The position numbers and the translations under genes are program-made. From assembly GCA_019634385.1 (NCBI GenBank), contig JAHQVK010000148.1, positions 1 to 56,694 on the forward strand: 56,694 nt of DNA, read 5' to 3'. This DNA is from Myxococcales bacterium. Its GTDB lineage: Bacteria; Myxococcota; Kuafuiibacteriia; Kuafuiibacteriales; Kuafuiibacteriaceae. The notes below the pieces were generated by a model. The model was given only the letters and a program-made list of their open reading frames with translations, ran no database searches and had not been told where the DNA came from. Position 1 is the first letter of the stretch, and each line of letters opens with the position of its first letter. Of this stretch, positions 46,188 to 54,413 are shown one piece after another.

Positions 46188-47663
46188 TCAGAAGGTACCG
46201 TTTACGGTGGAGGTGGTACCATTTGCGGTGTAGGTTAGGGTGTAAGTGTCCCCCGTAGTTGGGTGAGCGGTTCCGTTACCCGAGCTTTGAGCGGATACCA
46301 GCAGCTTAGTGCCAGCTGGGAGGGTTGCTCCACTATCCATAACATAACGATAGTTGATGCTATCACCACTGGCAGAGTGACTCTGGGTGATTCGACCACC
46401 AGCCGTATTGTACTGGCCAGAATAGCTCAAACCACTGGTTGCTCTGAGGCTTATGGTTACCGTCAGCTGGCTGATTACTTGGCTGCTTTCAACGCTCAGT
46501 TGGTGTTCAGTGTACCAGGGGCTGTTACTCGGCACATCAGCAGTTACGTCTATCTCTGGATCACCTAATGATACTACCTGGAGAAAAGCACTTACAATAT
46601 TAGATTGGGATTGAACAAAGATTCGATTATTGGTTGCGTGCGATGCCGGTTCAATATCGCCTGATGCGGTCGACAGCCCGACGCTGACGGGCCCCTCGCC
46701 AAAGGCTTCAATGGCTCGTGCTAAGGCAAGTGGCCAAGTTGCAGGTGCAGTGTTACTACCGTTGATTACCAATGGCATGAGTGGCCAGTACGCATCTTCT
46801 CCACTTGCGGAAACAGTTCGAACCGATACCTGGTCACCAGCACTGAGCGTACGAGGGGCCATAGTTAGGGCTCCGACGTCAAGCCATCTAGATGGTTGAG
46901 GCTGAGGCATTGGTTGAGGCTGAGGCATTGGCTGAGGCTGAGGCATTGGCTGAGGCTGAGGTTGAGGTTGAGGGCCACCACCAAATACAACATCAATACA
47001 TCCATGGAATCGCTCGAACGTATAGTAGTTGCGTCCCCATTCGGCATAGATGACATGGCGCCCGCTGCGTGCAGGTACATTACACGTTGTAGTAAACGTG
47101 ATGTTCCCTTTGTTTGATGTTACGTTAGGATTAGCGGATGGCTGGGTATCGCTGTAGGTGAGCCTACAAAATGGTTCGCTCTCAAAGTCCGAAAAGCTGA
47201 GAGGCTTGCCCACCTGGAAGCTAAAATTGGGTTTTGTTATGTAGTATACGAATTCCTCGGTATCGTCGAAGTGTGGCCCCCACTCTATATTCCAAGTGAA
47301 ATTTCGCCGCCCGGCACTCATAGGAGTGGTTGGCCAGTCTACCGGCTGGTCCCATACGGTTGCGTTACCATTCCAGGTTTCTGAATTGTAACCACAAACA
47401 TGAGTCCGAGGCCCGTCTACCCGTCGGCCTCGGGTGTGGGTGAGAACGCTCATGAAGTTGTAGCCATCGTTAGAAGCTAGACCGGGACTATTGAATGCTT
47501 CATGACAAGCTGAACCTGGTGTGGCCTGGTCGGGCTTAGTTGCTGCTCCGCAGAACCAGTTGCGGGAGGGAGGATCTTGGACAAGTCCATGGCTTCTTGC
47601 CTGGCTTGGTATTGTCAGCAACATACTGATCGTAGCTAGTCGTATGGGTAGACATTTCAGCAT
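46188..47663 (-). CDS. AA10 lytic polysaccharide monooxygenase with C-terminal module
   Basis: 491 residues. The signal peptide ends after QARS so that His25 becomes the N-terminal copper ligand (HGLVQDPPSRNWFCG). The second His-brace residue is His131 in WGPHFDDTEEFVYYITK. The catalytic domain runs to about 230 and ends FHGCIDVVFGG. A Pro-Gln linker (MPQPQP units) joins it to about 230 residues that look like beta-rich modules and may bind polysaccharide. The sequence around His25 resembles cellulose-active rather than chitin-active AA10 enzymes, judged from memory. It cleaves crystalline polysaccharide oxidatively using an external electron donor plus O2 or H2O2. Confidence 0.93.
   Translation of the reverse strand: MLKCLPIRLATISMLLTIPSQARSHGLVQDPPSRNWFCGAATKPDQATPGSACHEAFNSPGLASNDGYNFMSVLTHTRGRRVDGPRTHVCGYNSETWNGNATVWDQPVDWPTTPMSAGRRNFTWNIEWGPHFDDTEEFVYYITKPNFSFQVGKPLSFSDFESEPFCRLTYSDTQPSANPNVTSNKGNITFTTTCNVPARSGRHVIYAEWGRNYYTFERFHGCIDVVFGGGPQPQPQPQPMPQPQPMPQPQPMPQPQPSRWLDVGALTMAPRTLSAGDQVSVRTVSASGEDAYWPLMPLVINGSNTAPATWPLALARAIEAFGEGPVSVGLSTASGDIEPASHATNNRIFVQSQSNIVSAFLQVVSLGDPEIDVTADVPSNSPWYTEHQLSVESSQVISQLTVTISLRATSGLSYSGQYNTAGGRITQSHSASGDSINYRYVMDSGATLPAGTKLLVSAQSSGNGTAHPTTGDTYTLTYTANGTTSTVNGTF
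46897..46970 (-). repeat. 18-bp tandem repeat encoding the AA10 linker
   Basis: About four units of an 18-bp repeat (TGAGGCTGAGGCATTGGC on the plus strand) encode repeated MPQPQP. Likely length-variable between strains. Confidence 0.88.
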
Positions 47664-47746
47664 TGTTCGTTCTCCTTTGTATACATTTATAGTTGAGCAG
47701 TAGGAAGATGTGGCTAGGTTCCTATGACCCCGTATGAGTTAAAACC

Positions 47747-47772
47747 GGCGACAAGGCTAAAGCCTTGTCGCC
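47747..47772. promoter_or_regulatory. Strong inverted repeat in the AA10 gene leader
   Basis: Perfect 12-bp arms GGCGACAAGGCT and AGCCTTGTCGCC with a 2-bp centre, 84 bp upstream of the minus-strand start. Could be an RNA hairpin in the leader or a protein site. Confidence 0.45.
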
Positions 47773-47816
47773 TCATATGTAAAATATAGCTAAAAAATAA
47801 TATTTGCCGGCTTTAT

Positions 47817-47837
47817 CAGCAATTACGGTAATTGCTG
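47817..47837. promoter_or_regulatory. 21-bp palindrome upstream of the AA10 gene
   Basis: Perfect 10-bp arms around a single G; the core is CAATTACGGTAATTG. It lies about 154 bp before the start of the AA10 gene and is a good operator candidate, with the ROK protein as one possible binder. Confidence 0.45.
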
Positions 47838-48111
47838 GTGAGGCATCTAGTAGGTCGGCTCCACACTGCTGGTTTGAGCAAAGCGCCTCGGGAGAGATTA
47901 CGAAACTTATATGGCCGTACTTTGCCCAAGGAACTGTGAACCAACAACAGAGGCAGAATGACTGATTTAAACAATCAACGCAAGATGTATATCTTGATTT
48001 TATAGATTTTTGGATTCAGCCATTATTTTGCCTATATATAAGTCAGTTGTTTTATTGCTTGAATGTTTGCTGTTGCTTACACCATGAAGCTAAAGAGCGA
48101 GCATATGTAGA

Positions 48112-48225
48112 TACAGCCGAAATCCCTTGGGTAGAACCCAAGTTCCAGTTTCTCCGCGTGGCTATGCCCCGCTGCGCGCCCCCTTGTTGATTCTTACAGA
48201 ATCAATTCAAGTGGTCTTTGCTGTA
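48112..48225 (+). mobile_element. Family A MITE, copy A12
   Basis: 114 bp, TACAGCCGAAATCCCTTGGG to AGTGGTCTTTGCTGTA. Hairpins intact. Confidence 0.85.
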
Positions 48226-48256
48226 ATGCCAGTGTATTACTCAGGCCTTATGTTCG

Positions 48257-48444
48257 CTTGGGTGTGTCTTTACACTCCGGCCCGCGTTCTGACTTGTTTC
48301 CTGCGTTTGTGAGAGGTCTGTGGCTTTGCCACCCTTTTGGGCTCCTCGTCCCGGTACATCCAGTACCTTCTCTCCGGGGCTGACCTCTCACAAACGTGGG
48401 CTACGCGGTGTCATCTCCGCAGCTGGAGTGTAAAGACACCCTAG
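48257..48444 (-). mobile_element. Family E MITE, copy E3 (most complete)
   Basis: 188 bp with inverted ends GGTGTGTCTTTACACTCCGG and CTGGAGTGTAAAGACACC, bounded by CTTG and CTAG. Inside are a second inverted pair (CGTTTGTGAGAGGT / ACCTCTCACAAACG, one imperfection) and the hairpin GGTACATCCAGTACC. Confidence 0.88.
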
Positions 48445-48591
48445 TGAACCATAAAGAATGTAAAGTTTGTTGGCTAAGTTGGATAGACGCAATGCGGCAT
48501 TTTACTCTGACGGTGAATGAGTTTCGTTTGTATCTTAGGGTTGCTGCGGAAGATTCATGCTTTGCTTCGTCAATCCGAAATGATGGGGCTT

Positions 48592-48705
48592 TACAGCAGA
48601 AATCACTTGGGTTGAATCCAAGTTCCTGCTTTCACGCGGGGCTAAGCCTCGCTGCGCGACCACTTATTGATTCTTACAGAATCAATAAGTGGTCTTTGCT
48701 GTGTA
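48592..48705 (+). mobile_element. Family A MITE, copy A13
   Basis: 114 bp, TACAGCAGAAATCACTTGGG to AAGTGGTCTTTGCTGTG. Here the third hairpin is lengthened (ACCACTTATTGATTCT / AGAATCAATAAGTGGT). Confidence 0.85.
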
Positions 48706-48843
48706 TACTGAGCGTTATGGCCAATGAGGGGCGTAGGCTGTACGGATATTTTGCGCAGACAACAACGTTTTCTCTGACAGCAGTTGAGGCTAGAGGTTCT
48801 CGATAGCCGTACCATTTTGGAGGGAAGCAAGTCGCAGCCTAGC

Positions 48844-49023
48844 TTAACAGCCTGTTGATCTAGCCCTGCACGCATCTGTCGGCCGGTCTTTCCGTGAACG
48901 TCCTGACCACGAAAAGTCTCTCCTCGGTCAGGTACCGCCGGGTACGCTCGCCTCGTCGTCAGAGCGTTTCACGAAAAGCCTGGCTCTACAGCTAGACACA
49001 TGGCCAGATCAACAGGCTGTTAA
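48844..49023 (-). mobile_element. Family B MITE, copy B7
   Basis: 180 bp, CAGCCTGTTGATCTAGCC to GGCCAGATCAACAGGCTG, flanked by TTAA on both sides (48844-48847, 49020-49023), an exact 4-bp duplication of YTAR type. Confidence 0.92.
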
Positions 49024-49368
49024 TGAACCCTGGAAAGGGAGACCATAGGTCAATCAACGTGCCGTTGGGCTATTTAGGAACCAGCGATAGACCTTGCTGC
49101 GTTTAGCATCAGCCCCTAACGAACTCTGCTGGGTCTTAGGCACATAGTGATAGTTGGTTCGGTTGCGGAAACAGCATGGGTACTTCGCGTCGAGTAGTCA
49201 TGGAGGATAGCACTGAGTGGCATGTTTTGCGCGACGCTGAAGAGTGAGTGGACAGAGAAGTTCAAACGGATTAGGTCACCTCGCTTATCAGTCTGTTAGA
49301 GGTTGCGCAATAGGACTATGCCAATATCGAGGAGAGCCTATGGTCTGGGTATTGAGACCATTTGCTGA
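49024..49368. other. Spacer without recognised feature
   Basis: 345 bp with no ribosome site, long frame or repeat family member that I can recognise. Confidence 0.35.
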
Positions 49369-49593
49369 ATAAAAAAAAGAGCGTTTGTATTCAATCGGGT
49401 CGTTTTTACAGCAACGGCAAACTTCGGAGATCTTCTTGAAGTGGCCGCGCTTGAAAAGCGATCAAATTATAGTGTTGATCCTGTTGAGTATGACGTCTAT
49501 TACGAGGCAGAATGTGGAGTGATTCTAGATAGTTTGATGATTTATGAAGTCACTCTTCAACTAAGGGCTGGGGTCGGAGGCTTTTCAAATTAG
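49369..49593 (+). pseudogene. Possible coding remnant
   Basis: An open frame of 74 codons ending at TAG 49591-49593 reads like real protein (RVVFTATANFGDLLEVAALE, then YDVYYEAECGVILDSLMIYE) but has no start codon or ribosome site; the frame opens just after a TGA in an A-rich stretch. It may be the tail of a lost gene. Family not recognised; chance cannot be excluded. Confidence 0.25.
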
Positions 49594-49633
49594 TTTGATA
49601 GCGATTATAATACCGCTGCTCCGCAACAAAAAT

Positions 49634-49755
49634 TGTATAACAAAGGTCAGTTGGTGAGCTCCTTCATGGTCAGAAGTATCCAACTGAGCGGGCAGCGGAG
49701 CCAAGTCGAGCAAAGCCGTAGAAGCTTGGATTTGGGTCTAGCGATATCCGCTGTA
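49634..49755. repeat. Diverged family A-like repeat, second copy
   Basis: Shares AAAGGTCAGTTGG, a facing CCAACTGAGCG, GCCGTAGAAGCTTGGATTTGG and a final GATATCCGCTGTA with the family A plan and with 45559-45671. Confidence 0.5.
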
Positions 49756-50346
49756 CCCTCGACCGGGACCAGGCTGAGTGATAAGGATAGAGACCGCACA
49801 TGTATACTATTTTCCGCACTGCAAAATAGATGGGAGCCGGAGGCTTGGCTTGTAGTACTTACGATTCAAAGCGATCCTTACCCGACCTGGATGAGGGGTG
49901 ACGGAGTATTGGTAGGGAGCTTTACAAGGAACATGGTAACGACCAGTTCAATAGTAAATGAGAATGACTCTCATTGGGAGAGGAATTGAGGATCGAAGAG
50001 TGTGTAGAGGTCCTCGAGCTTCTCGTTTGATAGTCTAGATTGCGGGAATCAAGGGGGTCGCACGCTGCTTTTAGCAGCAGCCGATTGAGCTGAGCTGAGG
50101 CTTTTGCTCGGAGCTTGGTGGTGCCGAGAGGTTCTGGAACCAGAGTAAGTCAATTCCGCGGGTTTATTCGGTAAGCTCATGGGACTGGTCTGATCGCGGC
50201 GTGGTGTTTGGTGATGTTGTGACCAAGGTTGGCTTCTTATGGCCGCATAGGTGTGGGGGCGCGTTGTTCAGTGGGGGGAAATACCAGGTAGATCGAGTTT
50301 GCCATTAGACCAAGATCTCGAGTGGGCACAAGTGATGGCGGCCTGA
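49756..50346. other. Spacer upstream of the his fusion gene
   Basis: No convincing gene. A TTTAGCAGCAGCC-type stretch near 50070 recalls the tip of family B but no full element is present. The promoter of the his fusion should lie here. Confidence 0.35.
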
Positions 50347-50360
50347 TAGGAGTGGCCCCC

Positions 50361-51641
50361 ATGATCGTTCCATCCATCGACCTAATGGGCGGGCACGCAG
50401 TGCAGCTGGAGCGGGGTCGCGATTTGAAAATTGATGCTGGCCCCCCGGAGCCCATCGCGGAGCGCTTTGGTCGAGTAGGCGAGATTGCGGTGATCGATCT
50501 CGATGCGGCTTTTGGGAAAGGCGATAATCGAGAGCTTATTACATCGTTATGCAGGAAACATGCTTGTCGTGTGGGCGGGGGGATCCGCTCCGTGGAGGCC
50601 GCACTTGAGCTGCTGGATGCAGGTGCTGAGAAAGTTATTCTAGGGACGGCCGCGACGCCAGAGATTCTATCGCAATTGCCAATGTCCCGCACTATGGCTG
50701 CGTTAGACGCGGTCCATGACGAAGTGGTTGTGGACGGATGGCGCACGAAGACTGGAGCCTCGGTTGTGGATCGGATGCAGGCTCTTGCTCCTTATGTTTG
50801 CGGCTTCCTGGTTACCTTTGTTGAGGTTGAAGGAACAATGGCTGGGCTCAATCTTGAGCGGGCGAAGCAGTTAAAGGCCGCGGCGGGAGAACGCACCTTG
50901 ACGGTGGCGGGGGGAATTGCCACCCCGGATGAAGTGGCCCAACTGGATGCGCTAGGAATCGACGCGCAAATTGGCATGGCACTTTACACTGGGACTTTTG
51001 ATCTCGCAGATGCCTTGTGGGCGTGCTTGGGGAGCGAAAGAGAGGACGGCTTGGTGCCCACATTGGTAGTGGATGAGCACGAGCGCTCCCTCGGAATGTG
51101 TTGGTCCGCTAAGGAAAGCCTCAAAATTGCTCTTGATGAAGGCAAAGGTGTCTACTGGTCCCGCCGTCGAGGTCTGTGGCGCAAAGGAGAGCGTTCCGGA
51201 AATACTCAGAAGCTCCTAGGCGTAGACATGGACTGTGACCGGGATGTGCTTCGGTTTACGGTTGAACAGACCGGACCTGGATTTTGTCACTTACTGACCG
51301 AATCGTGTTTCGGGTCGTTGAAAGGGCTCGGGACGCTTGCTCATCGAGTAGCTGACCCAGTCACCCGAGCTGTTCCTGGTTCGTACACTAGCCGCTTGTT
51401 CGAGGAACCAGATCTGCTTGCCGCCAAGATTCGTGAGGAGGCTGATGAGTTGGTTGCAGCTGATACCCGGGATGAGGTGATTCATGAAGCGGCGGATGTC
51501 CTTTACTTTACCCTGGTACGGGCTGCCACTTATGGGGTTGTTCTTTCAGACATTGAAGCAGAACTGTACCGCCGTTCAAAGAGGGTTCGTAGGCGAAAAG
51601 GTGATGCGAAGCCTCCTCAACATGGACGATCTCAGGGATAA
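50361..51641 (+). CDS. Trifunctional histidine biosynthesis protein HisA-HisI-HisE
   Basis: 426 residues from ATG 50361, which has AGGAG nine bases upstream; a GTG 13 codons earlier is less likely. Residues 1-224 form a HisA barrel (IVPSIDLMGGHAVQLERG with Asp7, CRVGGGIRS, TVAGGIATPDEV). Residues 230-318 are the HisI cyclohydrolase (GLVPTLVVDE, YWSRRRGLWRKGERSGN, VDMDCDRD, GFCHLLTESCF with two cysteine ligands). Residues about 341-410 are the HisE pyrophosphohydrolase (SRLFEEPDLLAAKIREEADE, EVIHEAADVLYFTLV). The three consecutive steps from phosphoribosyl-ATP to PRFAR are thus on one chain. It lies 29 kb from hisG-hisH-hisF. Confidence 0.93.
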   Translation: MIVPSIDLMGGHAVQLERGRDLKIDAGPPEPIAERFGRVGEIAVIDLDAAFGKGDNRELITSLCRKHACRVGGGIRSVEAALELLDAGAEKVILGTAATPEILSQLPMSRTMAALDAVHDEVVVDGWRTKTGASVVDRMQALAPYVCGFLVTFVEVEGTMAGLNLERAKQLKAAAGERTLTVAGGIATPDEVAQLDALGIDAQIGMALYTGTFDLADALWACLGSEREDGLVPTLVVDEHERSLGMCWSAKESLKIALDEGKGVYWSRRRGLWRKGERSGNTQKLLGVDMDCDRDVLRFTVEQTGPGFCHLLTESCFGSLKGLGTLAHRVADPVTRAVPGSYTSRLFEEPDLLAAKIREEADELVAADTRDEVIHEAADVLYFTLVRAATYGVVLSDIEAELYRRSKRVRRRKGDAKPPQHGRSQG

Positions 51642-51893
51642 CGTGGAATTGATCTATGTGCATCGATGTCTTTTTTCATTCGTGGGCTTCATGATGAACC
51701 ATACACCTGCATGCATGTGGGTAGCTTCTTGACCAACAGCCTCAACTGTCCCACCTAAGTAACCTGTACAGAGCTTTCTGTGTTGCTGGAACATAGATAG
51801 ATTTATTAGTAATCTCCGGCAGAATCGTGTTTCCTCTCAGGAGAGAGCCGCCGGGATTCTATCCCATCATGAGATACTTTGGAGGTTATGTAG

Positions 51894-53144
51894 GTGGTGG
51901 AAGATCGCGGTAATGGGGTGGAGTCGGGAGTTACTCTGACGATTCCGAAGGAATTATTTGCTGGACGATATCGAATTGTTCGTCGGCTGGCGAACGGCGG
52001 TATGGGGACGGTCTACCTAGCAGAACAAACACCACTGGGTAGACCGGTGGCGATAAAGATCATGTTGCCCGTTCTCCCACAGGAGAGAGAAAGGTCGGAG
52101 GAGTTCCGTCAGCGTTTTCTTCTGGAAGCATCAACCAGTGCGAATCTTAGCCACCCCAATATCGTCACCGTGTATGACTATGGAGAAACATCAGAAGGGG
52201 CGTTATTTCTTGTCATGGAGTATCTGCAGGGGCGGACGCTGAACTCTGTTCTCCTGGCGGATAGACGAATCTCACCGGTACGTAGTTGTCTCATTTTATC
52301 TCAGGTATGTCGGGCTCTAAGGGTTGCACATCGAGCTCGCTTTATGCACAGAGACCTCAAACCTAGTAATGTCATGCTCCTCGATACGAGTGAAGAAACC
52401 GATTTTGTAAAGGTGATTGATTTTGGTTTGGCAAAAAATTTTTCGGAAGGACCACAGAAGCGGTTAGAGCTCACCCAACGAGGAGGATGGATGGGCTCTC
52501 CGCTATTTATGGCTCCGGAACAATTCCGAAATCAAGAAGATGGTCCGCAGGTAGATATATATGCTCTTGGAATTGTTCTATATCGCTGTGTCTTTGGCAT
52601 AGTACCTTTCCGAGGAGATTCGCAGTTTGAGATTATGGCCGGACATACCCATCACCCAATATCATGGCCAAGTGAGGCTTCTAGCTATCCAGAAATCTGT
52701 CTGATTATTGATCGGTGTCTTCAGAAGCAACCTGCTGGTCGTTACGGTAGTGTTGACGAACTTTTAGATGATTTGCAGTCGGCGCTCGGTATTTTGTCCG
52801 TTCGGCGGGAACGATCGAATGGCTCGTTCGATCGAGGCGGACCCCTCCACTCCGGGGAACAAGATATGTTTTCGGGATCTATTGGGGCCACTGATCCCCA
52901 AGTGGTTTCAACCACAAAGCATATACGTCCAACGATGATGGGTGAACACATTGTTTCGTCGGGAGTGAAGATGGCCTCCACTCATCTCCTGAAGAGTTTA
53001 GGGGGATTTTCTGAGCCAACAAGTTCCGTATCCTTCATAGAAGTGCCAACACATCGAGTATTGTTGGCGTGGTGGATTGCCGTTGTTTTGTTGGGAGGCT
53101 TGTTGGGATTCCTGATTATGAATCTTATACGAGGTTGGTTGTAA
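51894..53144 (+). CDS. Membrane-anchored Hanks-type Ser/Thr protein kinase
   Basis: 416 residues. The GTG start follows GGAGG at the right distance. Kinase elements: glycine loop RRLANGGMGTVYLAEQ, Lys55 in VAIKIM, HRDLKPSN with Asp154, DFG at 176-178, and the APE motif in GSPLFMAPEQF. A low-complexity juxtamembrane stretch (about 300-385) leads to a single transmembrane helix (LLAWWIAVVLLGGLLGFLIM) near the C-terminus, so the kinase domain is cytoplasmic with almost nothing outside. The next gene starts five bases downstream and is probably part of the same system. Confidence 0.95.
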   Translation: MVEDRGNGVESGVTLTIPKELFAGRYRIVRRLANGGMGTVYLAEQTPLGRPVAIKIMLPVLPQERERSEEFRQRFLLEASTSANLSHPNIVTVYDYGETSEGALFLVMEYLQGRTLNSVLLADRRISPVRSCLILSQVCRALRVAHRARFMHRDLKPSNVMLLDTSEETDFVKVIDFGLAKNFSEGPQKRLELTQRGGWMGSPLFMAPEQFRNQEDGPQVDIYALGIVLYRCVFGIVPFRGDSQFEIMAGHTHHPISWPSEASSYPEICLIIDRCLQKQPAGRYGSVDELLDDLQSALGILSVRRERSNGSFDRGGPLHSGEQDMFSGSIGATDPQVVSTTKHIRPTMMGEHIVSSGVKMASTHLLKSLGGFSEPTSSVSFIEVPTHRVLLAWWIAVVLLGGLLGFLIMNLIRGWL

Positions 53145-53149
53145 TTGTG

Positions 53150-54334
53150 ATGACTCCTAGGTTCAGAATCTTTGCTGTACTTGTTGCAAAAACACTTGTG
53201 ATCATTGAGTTGTTTTCATTGTTCACCGTGGGTGTCTTGCTCTGGGGTGAAAGTCAGCTACAAGCATTGGCCTCCACCGAGAGAAAAGATAGCCGGGTCC
53301 TACCATCCGGATCGGGAGAGGAGAGCGGGGGGCTGCTGATTGTACACTCCAGAATACCATCGACGGTTCATCTGTCTCGAAAGCAAGACGTGTTGGTCTC
53401 GAGGTCAGAAAAAGGAAAAGGAGCGGCCCCTGCAGCTGGTGCTCCCTTACCGAGTGGGCAGTTTCAGGCAGGTGATGAGAGACGTCAAACGGCGCGAGAA
53501 AGCACCAAAACAAGTCGCAAAATTGGTCCTCGAAAAGAACAAGCACAAGATTCGTTAGTTCCTACGAAGTCGACGCGGGGAGTAAAAGAAAAGGCTCTAA
53601 AACAAAAGCGTGAGCGACGGGGTGCCCGATCGGCCTCCAGGTTGTCACCTTCGGCCGATGCCGAGCAAACTAAGGGGAAAAAAATCCGGCGCGGGGGATC
53701 TTCTCGCAATCGAGCGAGGGCCAGAAAAAAGGAAACGGTTCGTGATCGTCGAGGTTCTTCTAGAAGGGAGCGCTCGGACGATGTTCATCAGGTGGTACGG
53801 GATTCGGCGAAGGAGAACGACACCGGCGGGAAGGATAAACGTTCTTCGCGAAGAAGGTCGTTACTGGGTGATACACCAGCATGGAATAAAATGTTCGGGT
53901 GGTTGATGAAGCACCGCAGCCGCACCAACTGGAGGATTTTGGCTGTATATGCCAAAGGCCGACCCATGCCGAAGTCCGTTTCGTGGTTACGAGAGAGATT
54001 TCGTCGTAGTCATCTGCGCTTGAGTATTATCTCTACACCGGTATCAAACCTGGATGATCTAGAGTTGATTTCTAAACAGAAAGCGTTTGATGGAGTGTTG
54101 GTCCATGATTCATTGCTACCCAAGCTTGATGCTATTCTATCTATTGTTCGGCGCCACAAGATGGTCTCGTTCGGTTATGGTTCCAGTCTCGTGAAAGCGG
54201 GGGTTTCGGTTGGATTGTGGCTCAATGTTGCAGCGGACAAAAAAGATCGGATATTTATCAATCGGAGATCACTTCAGCAGGAATGTTGCCAAGTGCCACC
54301 AATCATAGCTAAGCTTGCACTACTTGTGATATAG
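53150..54334 (+). CDS. Membrane protein with basic linker and YfiR-like C-terminal domain
   Basis: 394 residues from ATG 53150, five bases after the kinase stop. One N-terminal membrane helix (LVAKTLVIIELFSLFTVGVLLW) is followed by about 190 residues rich in Arg, Lys and Ser (KRERRGARSAS, KKIRRGGSSRNRARARKK). The last 130 residues (NWRILAVYAKGRPMP, FDGVLVHDSLLPKLDAILSI, VSFGYGSSLVKAGVSVGLWL, IFINRRSLQQ) have the pattern of the YfiR/DUF4154 periplasmic domain. The basic linker could be a substrate of the upstream kinase or bind polyanions; both ideas are speculative. Confidence 0.6.
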   Translation: MTPRFRIFAVLVAKTLVIIELFSLFTVGVLLWGESQLQALASTERKDSRVLPSGSGEESGGLLIVHSRIPSTVHLSRKQDVLVSRSEKGKGAAPAAGAPLPSGQFQAGDERRQTARESTKTSRKIGPRKEQAQDSLVPTKSTRGVKEKALKQKRERRGARSASRLSPSADAEQTKGKKIRRGGSSRNRARARKKETVRDRRGSSRRERSDDVHQVVRDSAKENDTGGKDKRSSRRRSLLGDTPAWNKMFGWLMKHRSRTNWRILAVYAKGRPMPKSVSWLRERFRRSHLRLSIISTPVSNLDDLELISKQKAFDGVLVHDSLLPKLDAILSIVRRHKMVSFGYGSSLVKAGVSVGLWLNVAADKKDRIFINRRSLQQECCQVPPIIAKLALLVI

Positions 54335-54413
54335 AGTAAGTTTTTAGGTTGCACGTTACTAACGTCTGCGCGAAGAGTATCTCGAGGATGAATTAGGGCC
54401 GGTGTTGTCGGCC

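Noticed and set aside
46263..46568. Plus-strand frame opposite the AA10 gene
   Set aside because: Antisense shadow of a strongly supported gene.
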